Part shown: piece after piece, positions 14,061-21,091 of the stretch | Layout of the letters: each line of letters begins with the position of its first letter | Numbering within the stretch: position 1 is the stretch's first letter | Assembly: GCA_002405805.1 (NCBI GenBank) | Contig: DHMN01000002.1 | Location: forward strand, 1-21,367 | DNA length: 21,367 nucleotides | Reading direction: 5' to 3' | Origin: Cyanobacteria bacterium UBA4641 | Lineage (GTDB): Bacteria > Cyanobacteriota > Vampirovibrionia > Gastranaerophilales > Gastranaerophilaceae | Made by a program: the position numbers and the translations under genes | Notes under the pieces: generated by a model | The model's database searches: none | What the model saw: only the letters and a program-made list of their open reading frames with translations | What the model was told of the DNA's origin: nothing

Positions 14061-14837
14061 ATGGCAATATCACCTATTAGCAACATTAGTGTTAGCAGGA
14101 TTCACAACAACACATCATTTGTCGGTCGAAGAGACAATGGTATCGATAATGATATGGAAGGTCAAGAGTACCAAAAACCAAAATCTAATAAATTTGCATC
14201 AGTACCGGTTGCAGTTTTAATCGCAATGACACCGGCAATGGCAAATGGCACAGAACCAATCAAAGCGATTCCGCTTGATAATCAAGCAGTAACAGAACTT
14301 ATGGCAGCAGCATCTACAAATGCAACCGATGCGTCTACCTACATAATGGGTACAGAACAAAGTTCACTTACTCCGTATGATTATTATATGAAAGATGCGA
14401 ATATTTTACATTCCGTACCGACAACAATTAATAGAAGTAAAGCTGCAACTCTCACATTTGAAGCTATTGCAAGAAACTCAAAAAATACTGTAGATTTCGT
14501 ATCACTTGTACCAAAAGATTTAACAAACACCGCAAAAAGGAAAAGTCAATACTTTGACCATGATGATGCTCCTACAGTTCTACAATTGGTATATCACAAT
14601 TTAGGCGGTAATGGCAGTGGTGATGATTTTTGTAGTGTAAGAACAAGACAAAGATTGTATGACAAAGACGGAAAACAATATTATATGGATAGAGATGTAA
14701 GAATCACTGATGATGCAGCTAATGCCATTATTGATTTACTTGCAGGGGATACAAAGTTCAAAAATAATACAGGTATTGAATTTATAGAAACTAAAACCTC
14801 TGTAATGAAAAGTACAACAGTTATAAATCCTGAATAA
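14061..14837 (+). CDS. Unrecognised protein with an internal signal-peptide-like segment
   Basis: A 258-aa protein that I do not recognise. Residues 1-44 are polar and contain NTSFVGRRD. Residues 45-61 (after KSNK: FASVPVAVLIAMTPAMA) are a hydrophobic run ending in A-M-A, then NG, which looks like a Sec signal with a signal peptidase I site (cleavage after Ala61) but with a 44-residue extension in front. The rest (62-258) is soluble, with a single Cys, an acidic patch (YFDHDDAP), LVYHNLGGNGSGDD, and a C-terminal helix-strand stretch DDAANAIIDLLAG. If cleaved, a mature protein of about 197 aa would be exported. It has the strongest promoter and a very good Shine-Dalgarno (AAGGAG), suggesting high expression. 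The 1215-aa protein gene follows after a hairpin. No catalytic motif is seen. Confidence 0.75.
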   Translation: MAISPISNISVSRIHNNTSFVGRRDNGIDNDMEGQEYQKPKSNKFASVPVAVLIAMTPAMANGTEPIKAIPLDNQAVTELMAAASTNATDASTYIMGTEQSSLTPYDYYMKDANILHSVPTTINRSKAATLTFEAIARNSKNTVDFVSLVPKDLTNTAKRKSQYFDHDDAPTVLQLVYHNLGGNGSGDDFCSVRTRQRLYDKDGKQYYMDRDVRITDDAANAIIDLLAGDTKFKNNTGIEFIETKTSVMKSTTVINPE

Positions 14838-14946
14838 AAAATATAATCTCAGGGAAGTTAAGAATTGTAAAAATTTGCAACTTCCCTGAAATCACAACTG
14901 AAAAATATTTTTTCATAATTTAAGAAGTAATATTTGAGATAAAACG
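14838..14946 (+). terminator. Hairpin between the 258-aa and 1215-aa protein genes
   Basis: TCAGGGAAGTT (14849-14859) and AACTTCCCTGA (14879-14889) form a perfect 11-bp stem with a 19-nt loop. A second AT-only hairpin, TGAAAAA/TTTTTCA, follows at about 14899-14915 and contains a T-run. Together they could terminate or attenuate transcription before the next gene. No convincing promoter was found for that gene; a partial GAGAT sits 6 nt before its ATG. Confidence 0.6.
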
Positions 14947-17900
14947 ATGTCACTAAATATTGAAAAAAAAGAAAAAGTAACTCTTCAAACACCCCTGTCC
15001 CCCCAACAAACGGATGCAGGTACTGTTTCATCTCCGAAAAAACCGATTGATTTTCCTTCTGAAGAAACAAAAAGCAAACCTAAGACAATGGGGATTGCTG
15101 TTGAAAGAACTACACAAGAAGAACCTTTGACAGCTACAACTTCTGTTAAAGAAAACGATAAAACTCAAGAAACACCAGCAGAAAAAACTGAAACAACCTT
15201 AGTTTCAAAAAGTTTTGATGAGCAAACTTCAACCGCAGAAACTTTGAGTACCCCAGATAAACCAAAAGAGCAATCCGAACTTGATAAAAAACTTGATGAA
15301 TATTCTCAAAAGAATAATTTAGCAACTATTGATGATGTAAAAGCCAGCCTGATTAATAAAAAAAAGGATGGAACTCTTACTAAATCAGAAGAACAACTTC
15401 TCACAGAATTAGACAAACCTAAAAAACTTATTTCTGATGAAGTTTTAAATAGTGCTGAATGGAAATCTAAATCTCAAAAAGAAAAAATTAACGAATATGT
15501 AAAAGCATATTTAAAAAAATTTGATGATAAATTTGCATCAAAAGATAAAAAAGCACAAGAAAAACAGATTAAAGAACAGATAAAAGAATTTAATGAATAT
15601 ATCAATATCAGCAATGCTGTATATTCCTCTGCTGAAATCAAAAATATTGCCACTCTTGTTGAAACATTAAACAGCAAAAGCCTTGATTTTAATGAATTTA
15701 AAACTCAAAGTTATAAATCATTTCAAAATGAATTAGTTCCACTAGAGCGCAGACAATCTGAAGAATGGAGAAATGCAACTCCTGAAAAGCGATTAACTGA
15801 ATATGTTGAAGGTTATTGCGCTAAAACTGTTAAAGGTTTTTCTGAAATAAAAGACCCTAAGCAAAAAGCTGAAATTGTAAGTAAAACAATTCAAGGGTTT
15901 GCTGAAAAATTTATTGGCAAAGAAACCTATGCCAAACTTTCAGAAGAACAAAAAGATTTACTCTATTCTAAAGCCGCAACTTATTTTGATGCAATAGATT
16001 CTAAGGGGATAACTATTGAAAAGTATTTTGAATTGAGTCCAGCAGAGCAAGCTCAAACAATAAAAGAATACTACCTGAAGAATTGCCCTAATGAAAAATT
16101 TCCACTAGAACAAGATGCTAAATTAACGCTATCAAACGAATTTTCAAAAACTCATAATGGTAAACAAGCTACCAAATTAGACATCTACAAAATGCTTAAA
16201 AATAAAAAGCCTGAAAACTTAACAGAAGGTGAAAAATTATTGAAAGCAGAATATGAAATACTTTTAGAAATAGACAAAAAAGCTAGAAATACATCTGAAG
16301 AAATTCATGTTTCCAATGCTGAACAAGCTCACAACCTTGGATTTGACAGCAAAGAAAAATATATTGCAGCAACATTTGGAAAGATTAAAGATTGCAATAG
16401 CAAAGAATCACAAAAACTCTTAAACCAATTACTTAAAGGCTGTGATTCACCTGAAGAAACTAAATATATTTTAGCGCAAGCTAAAGAAAAAGGATTTGCG
16501 GATGCCGTAATAAAAAAAGCTATTCCAAAAACTCTATTTTCTGAGCAATTAGCTCATGAAATGGTAACAGGCAATACTGAAGGTTACAACATTGCAACAG
16601 GTTTAAATATGCTACATGGCGATGTTGAAGTCCAAAAAGCTGCAACAAGAATCATGCCTGCAAGTTTCCAAGGTGATGCACTTAATAAAGTTGCAACAAA
16701 TACTGCCACATATAAAGAATTAATCGACCCATTAACACAAGGGTTGAATGATAGAACAATCATATCACACCAAGCAGCTCAAGCTTGTTCTCAAGCAGTA
16801 CTAACATCATCAAGTATATCTTCTGCTAATAAAGCAGTATTTGCTCAAGATTTAGTTACTAATGCAAAAATAAACGGTCCGCAGGAGCAGTTAAATTTTG
16901 CCAAGGCAATGTCTCAAATCAATGACCCTGCAGTCACGGAAGGCTTGGCAGCTGCATCAAAAAGCGTAGATAAAAGTGTTCGCGCTCAATATAACAGCTA
17001 CGTTGAATCTGCTGCGAAAAATTATCCGCCTGCAGAACAAGCTAAAATCTCAAATGCTATGAGAACCGGTGAAATTTCTCAAGAAACTTTGACTAAAACA
17101 ACACCATCTTCAACTCAAGCAAAAGATAACACTCAAGCTCAAAACTCTACAAGCAATAATCAACAAGCTGTTCAAAAACAAAGCGCAAAAGCACAAAGCT
17201 CAGCACAAAACGCTCCTGCAAGCGCAAATACAAAAGGTTCAGCTACTCAAAACAGTGGCAGGACAACAGATACTCAAACAGGAAGTGCAACTACAGTTTC
17301 AGGTACAACATCTAAATCTGCTCAAATTTCAGCAGGCTCAACAGGAGTTGCCGCATATAATTCAACAACAGGTTCAAGAACTTCAAACTCTCGTCAAAAT
17401 ATTGATTCAGCTACAGGTTCAATTTCTGATACTGCCTCAAATTACGCATCAACAACATCTGCAAAACAAACAGAGGAAACCGCACAACTTGAGGCAAAAA
17501 GAGATGAAGTTGCACAAAAAGCTCTTGATACTTCAAACCAAATAAAAGAATCAATAACTGAACACGAAACAGAAAAACTTATTGATACGGCATTAAAACA
17601 ATCTGTTGAAGAAATCACTACAGACAAAGAGTTCCAAGCATCTGTAGAAGACAAACAAATAACAGAAATCAGAAACAGACTTAAAGGTGCATCAAGCATT
17701 ACAGAGGTCTATGATATCATATCTTCACTAGGTGAAAAAGCTCAAAGTGTATTCTTTGACAGAATTACAAAATCTAAATATTTGAGTTCTTTCATTGAAA
17801 ATGTTGATGATACCTCAACGCTTTTAAAATTGTACAATTCTTCAAATTCAGAAGATGCAAGAAAAATTGTATTGAACAAATTAGGCGATAAAATTTACTC

Positions 17901-18594
17901 ATTATTAGAAAACGACAAAATTTCTGATGACAACTTAGTTTCAGTAAATTACAAAATCATCAAAAACTACTTAACTCAAAACGTAAGTTCTATGAGTAAC
18001 GTTAGATTTTCAAGATATTTGCAATTCTTACCGCTTGATGAAAGAGAAAAATTGACAAAACTAAGAAACGAAGTCAAAGGCGTAGATAGTCAAGTTGCAC
18101 AAAACAGCTTGCAAAGACAAGCTCAACCACAACTTTCTCAGCCTGCAGTTCAATACGATGAACATTCTTTAGAAGAAAACGCTCCACAACAAAAACAAAA
18201 CTCAGAGGTTCAACAACCGCAACATCAACCTAAATTTGCAGCAAACGAAATGACAAAAACTTTGGCAGACGGAACGACAATCACTCGTCAAGGTACAGCG
18301 TTTGGCGCAATTAGCGATGTTGAAGACGACTCTTATCGAATTGTTTCACCAGAAGAACTTGCTCAACAAAAAGGTGACCCAATCGGTATGAATGACAAAG
18401 TTCTAACCCCGGGGTCAACAGAATGGCAGTTAAAATATAATAAACAACAAGCACCTCAACATACAGCATTTACTTTGGCGGCATTAGAAGATGATGAAGA
18501 AGATTTTGGCGGAACATTCGGACCGGCTAAAGTCGGAATGGGCAAACGTATCAACAAAAAATTCCCTCCAAAAGGATTTCGCTTTAACGCATAA
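14947..18594 (+). CDS. Very large unrecognised protein with internal repeats
   Basis: A 1215-aa protein with no signal peptide, membrane span or known domain that I can see. Residues 1-115 are Thr/Ser/Pro/Glu-rich and disordered. Residues 116-530 are charged and helical and contain degenerate repeats. Block A, AT-DD-VK-L-NKK-LT-E-LL-EL-DK, at 126-157 recurs at 408-443. Block B, EW-EK-EYV-Y, at 168-225 recurs at 271-325. Residues 530-710 are helical and Ala-rich, possibly an alpha-solenoid. Residues 715-845 are a Ser/Thr/Gln/Ala/Asn low-complexity linker. Residues 846-1045 are helical again. Residues 1050-1100 are Gln/Pro-rich. The end (1101-1215) has a small domain, an acidic patch EDDEEDFGG (1181-1189) and a basic tail GMGKRINKKFPPKG. 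This build suggests a scaffold or surface or cytoskeletal protein; function unknown. It may be cotranscribed with the 258-aa protein gene. Confidence 0.75.
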   Translation: MSLNIEKKEKVTLQTPLSPQQTDAGTVSSPKKPIDFPSEETKSKPKTMGIAVERTTQEEPLTATTSVKENDKTQETPAEKTETTLVSKSFDEQTSTAETLSTPDKPKEQSELDKKLDEYSQKNNLATIDDVKASLINKKKDGTLTKSEEQLLTELDKPKKLISDEVLNSAEWKSKSQKEKINEYVKAYLKKFDDKFASKDKKAQEKQIKEQIKEFNEYINISNAVYSSAEIKNIATLVETLNSKSLDFNEFKTQSYKSFQNELVPLERRQSEEWRNATPEKRLTEYVEGYCAKTVKGFSEIKDPKQKAEIVSKTIQGFAEKFIGKETYAKLSEEQKDLLYSKAATYFDAIDSKGITIEKYFELSPAEQAQTIKEYYLKNCPNEKFPLEQDAKLTLSNEFSKTHNGKQATKLDIYKMLKNKKPENLTEGEKLLKAEYEILLEIDKKARNTSEEIHVSNAEQAHNLGFDSKEKYIAATFGKIKDCNSKESQKLLNQLLKGCDSPEETKYILAQAKEKGFADAVIKKAIPKTLFSEQLAHEMVTGNTEGYNIATGLNMLHGDVEVQKAATRIMPASFQGDALNKVATNTATYKELIDPLTQGLNDRTIISHQAAQACSQAVLTSSSISSANKAVFAQDLVTNAKINGPQEQLNFAKAMSQINDPAVTEGLAAASKSVDKSVRAQYNSYVESAAKNYPPAEQAKISNAMRTGEISQETLTKTTPSSTQAKDNTQAQNSTSNNQQAVQKQSAKAQSSAQNAPASANTKGSATQNSGRTTDTQTGSATTVSGTTSKSAQISAGSTGVAAYNSTTGSRTSNSRQNIDSATGSISDTASNYASTTSAKQTEETAQLEAKRDEVAQKALDTSNQIKESITEHETEKLIDTALKQSVEEITTDKEFQASVEDKQITEIRNRLKGASSITEVYDIISSLGEKAQSVFFDRITKSKYLSSFIENVDDTSTLLKLYNSSNSEDARKIVLNKLGDKIYSLLENDKISDDNLVSVNYKIIKNYLTQNVSSMSNVRFSRYLQFLPLDEREKLTKLRNEVKGVDSQVAQNSLQRQAQPQLSQPAVQYDEHSLEENAPQQKQNSEVQQPQHQPKFAANEMTKTLADGTTITRQGTAFGAISDVEDDSYRIVSPEELAQQKGDPIGMNDKVLTPGSTEWQLKYNKQQAPQHTAFTLAALEDDEEDFGGTFGPAKVGMGKRINKKFPPKGFRFNA

Positions 18595-18688
18595 ATTTCC
18601 ATCCACTTGATTTGTGATGTTTTTTGTGTTGTAATACTCTTACAGCAAGAAATTCTTGCGAGTTCTATAGAAAGAAGACAATTACAAA
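18595..18688 (+). promoter_or_regulatory. Promoter and leader of ispH
   Basis: TTGATT (18607-18612), a 17-nt spacer and TGTAAT (18630-18635) predict a start near 18642. The leader begins with a palindrome, GCAAGAAATTCTTGC (18645-18659), able to form a 6-bp hairpin. AAAGAAG (about 18671-18677) precedes the TTG start as a moderate ribosome site. Confidence 0.65.
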
Positions 18689-19549
18689 TTGCCGAAAGAA
18701 ATTAAACTAGCGAAATTTGCAGGTTTTTGTTACGGAGTAAAAAGAGCCGTTGAAACCGTTAAAAAATTAAAAGCCGAAAATCCGCAAAGAAATATCTGTG
18801 TATTAGGGGAATTGATTCACAATTCGCAAGTGATTGAAGAATTGGACTCTCTTGGTATCAAATCGTTATCCGAATTACCTCAAAAAGGTGATGGCATTTG
18901 TGTTGTAAGAAGTCATGGAGAAAGTCCTGAAGTTTTCAAAGAAATTGAAAATGCAGGGTTTGAAGTTTATGACCTGACTTGTCCTGACGTTAAAAAAGTT
19001 CAACAAAAAGCAATCGAACTTGCAAAAGACGGCTATTATTTAGTAATCGTCGGCAAATCTCAACATCCGGAGGTTATTGCAATCAGAGCAAACGCAGTTC
19101 AATATAGCGATAAGGTTATTGTTGCCGATTCAATTGAGCAATTAAAACCTTATGAAAAAGAATTGAAAGAACATAAAAATATCGGAGTAGTGGTGCAAAC
19201 AACCCAAATGATTTCAACATTGAATGAAATTATCCAATACCTGACTCCGCTTTCAAAGGAATTGCATATTGCAAACACAATATGCAAAAGCACTTCTATG
19301 CGACAATCAGAAGCCAAAGAAATGGCAAAAGAAAGTGATTTGATGATTGTTGTAGGTTCTAAAAAGAGTGCAAACACATCTCATTTGGCAGAAATTTTGA
19401 AAGGGATAAACAAAACAATCCACATAGAAACAGATGCCGAATTGGATAACTACAAGGATTTGATAGCCAAATCCGAAAAAATTTCCGTAACCGCAGGAGC
19501 CTCAACCCCTGACAACGTAATAACAAAGGTTATGGAAAGGCTAAAATAG
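18689..19549 (+). CDS. ispH: 4-hydroxy-3-methylbut-2-enyl diphosphate reductase
   Basis: IspH (LytB) reduces HMBPP to IPP and DMAPP with a [4Fe-4S] cluster, the last step of the MEP isoprenoid pathway. The 286-aa protein keeps the three cluster cysteines: Cys14 in AGFCYGVKRAV, Cys98 in DLTCPDV and Cys199 in NTICKSTSMRQSEA. It also has the substrate-site HN (ELIHNSQV), RSHGESP and KSQHPEV motifs and the late VVGSKKSANTSHL. The start must be TTG at 18689: no ATG or GTG lies in frame near the N-terminus, and family members begin a few residues before AGFC. The gene precedes an S1-domain gene; in many Clostridia these two are one fused protein. The stop TAG abuts a palindromic repeat with no gap. 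Confidence 0.95.
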   Translation: MPKEIKLAKFAGFCYGVKRAVETVKKLKAENPQRNICVLGELIHNSQVIEELDSLGIKSLSELPQKGDGICVVRSHGESPEVFKEIENAGFEVYDLTCPDVKKVQQKAIELAKDGYYLVIVGKSQHPEVIAIRANAVQYSDKVIVADSIEQLKPYEKELKEHKNIGVVVQTTQMISTLNEIIQYLTPLSKELHIANTICKSTSMRQSEAKEMAKESDLMIVVGSKKSANTSHLAEILKGINKTIHIETDAELDNYKDLIAKSEKISVTAGASTPDNVITKVMERLK

Positions 19550-19725
19550 ATTGCCACGGAGCTAAAGCTCCTCGCAATGACGATAATCGAAACAAGTACC
19601 GTCATTGCAACCACAAATGTCACTTAACACGTCATTGCGAGCGAACGAAGTGAGCGCGGCAATCCACAGATAAGAAAAACCAAACGACTGAAAAGTCAAA
19701 AAAAAGAAAAAGGAGAAAATAAAAA
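19550..19725. repeat. Palindromic repeats between ispH and rpsA
   Basis: Two copies of a GATTGCC...GGCAATC-type element are present. The first is ATTGC (19550-19554), inner stem GGAGC-TAAA-GCTCC and GCAAT (19574-19578), then GAC. The second, in the other orientation, is GTCATTGC (19631-19638) through GGCAATCC (19658-19665), with an inner GAGCGAACGAAGTGAGCGC palindrome-like core. A partial GTCATTGC lies near 19601. After the repeats, GACT-GAAA-AGTC (19686-19697) forms a small hairpin. AAGGAG (19710-19715) is the rpsA ribosome site. No promoter for rpsA was recognised. Confidence 0.8.
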
Positions 19726-20790
19726 ATGACACAAGCAACATTAGACGAATTTGAAAAGTTGTTAGAAGAAAGCTTTTCAAAAGGACATTCAGTAGCTGAT
19801 ATCGTTGAAGGTACAGTTTTGAAAAAAGACCAAGACGGTTACCTAATCAGCGTTCGCGGCGCTAAAACAGAAGCTTTCTTGCCTAACAAAGAAATCTCTG
19901 CTGCAGAAGAAACTACACCACTTGAAATTGGTGACGAAAGAGAATTTTACGTATTGAAAGAAGAACACGACGAAGAAGGTATGTTGTTATCTTTGAAAAG
20001 ACTTGCATTTGCTCAAGCTTGGGCTCAACTTAACGATGCAAAAGTTCAAGGCGACACAATTCTTGCAAAAGTTGTTTCAGTTGTTAAAGGCGGCGTTTTG
20101 GTTGACGTTGCAGATTTGAAAGGGTTCATCCCTTCATCTCAACTTAGAACAGGAACTCCATTTGACGGTTTGTTAGACCAAAAAATCGAAGTTAAAGTTC
20201 TTGAAGCTGACCCTAAGAAAAACAAACTTATCTTGTCTCAAAGACAAGCTGTTGCGGAACAAAGAGACCAAGTTGTTGATAACATTTTGTCAGAACTTGA
20301 AGAAGGTCAAGTTGTTAAAGGTGAAGTTGTTAGAATCGCTGATTTCGGTGCTTTCGTTGACATCAACGGCATTGACGGCTTACTTCCAATTTCTGAAATT
20401 TCATGGCAAAGAATTAAACATCCTTCAGATGTAATTTCTTTGGGTGAAACTTTAGAAGTTAAAATCATCAAAATTGATACTGAATTGAAAAGAATTTCAT
20501 TATCATTGAAAAGAATGGGCGAAGACCCATGGCAACAAATCGAAGGTCAATTCTCAGAAGGTCAAGTTATCACAGGTACTGTAAACAAAGTTACAGGTTT
20601 TGGTGCATTCATCAATATTTTCCCTGGAGTAGAAGCTTTGTTACCTGTTTCTGAAATGGCTGAAGAAAACGTTAATCCGTTCAACAAATACAAAGTTGGC
20701 GATAGCGTTGAAGTTCTTATCAAAAAATTCACTCCACAAGAACACAGAATCGCTTTGAGCGTAAAAGATATCAATAAAGATGCTGAATAA
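19726..20790 (+). CDS. rpsA: Ribosomal protein S1-like, four S1 domains
   Basis: A 354-aa protein with four S1 (OB-fold) RNA-binding domains: about 23-93, 107-174, 194-263 and 279-348. Domains 3 and 4 are the best conserved (GQVVKGEVVRIADFGAFVDINGIDGLLPISEISW and GQVITGTVNKVTGFGAFINIFPGVEALLPVSEM). Domains 1 and 2 are more divergent (DGYLISVRGAKTEAFLPNKE; KGGVLVDVADLKGFIPSSQL). This size lies between the usual three-domain cyanobacterial S1 and the six-domain proteobacterial one, and is like S1 homologues of Firmicutes. It should bind mRNA on the 30S subunit and help initiation, possibly on weak or absent Shine-Dalgarno messages. The Shine-Dalgarno AAGGAG, 10 nt before the ATG, is strong. It is probably cotranscribed with ispH. 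Confidence 0.92.
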   Translation: MTQATLDEFEKLLEESFSKGHSVADIVEGTVLKKDQDGYLISVRGAKTEAFLPNKEISAAEETTPLEIGDEREFYVLKEEHDEEGMLLSLKRLAFAQAWAQLNDAKVQGDTILAKVVSVVKGGVLVDVADLKGFIPSSQLRTGTPFDGLLDQKIEVKVLEADPKKNKLILSQRQAVAEQRDQVVDNILSELEEGQVVKGEVVRIADFGAFVDINGIDGLLPISEISWQRIKHPSDVISLGETLEVKIIKIDTELKRISLSLKRMGEDPWQQIEGQFSEGQVITGTVNKVTGFGAFINIFPGVEALLPVSEMAEENVNPFNKYKVGDSVEVLIKKFTPQEHRIALSVKDINKDAE

Positions 20791-20817
20791 TTCAGTATTT
20801 TAAGATATACCAATGCG

Positions 20818-20847
20818 AAAGACCGGAATTTCTTCCGGTCTTTTGTT
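20818..20847 (+). terminator. Intrinsic terminator of the ispH-rpsA unit
   Basis: AAAGACCGGAA (20818-20828), loop TTTC, and TTCCGGTCTTT (20833-20843) form an 11-bp perfect stem followed by a T-rich tail. It begins 28 nt after the rpsA stop. Confidence 0.93.
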
Positions 20848-20896
20848 TGTTTAATAAAAACATGTCATAACAGCGCGAAGTAGTAATCCCATGCAA

Positions 20897-21006
20897 ATAG
20901 GTCAGTATGTCCTCCCTTGGGGACTCTGCCGAACAAAACAATCCAGTGAATTGTTTTGTGAGAGGTTAGTGAAATCTTTGATTTTGAGGTGGGGGGTATG
21001 ACCTAT
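20897..21006. repeat. 110-bp element with terminal inverted repeats and an internal perfect hairpin
   Basis: The ends are ATAGGTCA (20897-20904) and TGACCTAT (20999-21006), a perfect 8-bp inverted repeat. CCTCCC near the left end can pair with the G-run near the right end. In the middle, ACAAAACAAT (20933-20942), loop CCAGTGA, and ATTGTTTTGT (20950-20959) form a perfect 10-bp stem. No reading frame of note is present. It looks like a non-autonomous palindromic element. Confidence 0.65.
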
Positions 21007-21013
21007 ATGTTGT

Positions 21014-21078
21014 GGATTACCACGTCACTTCGTCAAAACCAATACAGCATTTGCAAGTAAACTTTCCTCGTAATGACA
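21014..21078. repeat. Second copy of the GGATTAC...GTAATGAC element
   Basis: GGATTACCACGTCACTT at the left and CCTCGTAATGACA at the right match the ends of the element at 2279-2345, while the middle differs. ATTAC (21016-21020) and GTAAT (21070-21074) are the inverted ends. Confidence 0.75.
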
Positions 21079-21091
21079 TGAATTTTTATTA

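Noticed and set aside
17255..17545. 96-codon Gln-rich plus-strand frame inside the 1215-aa gene
   Set aside because: It is a frame shadow of the Ser/Thr/Gln/Ala linker; the main frame continues through with no interruption.
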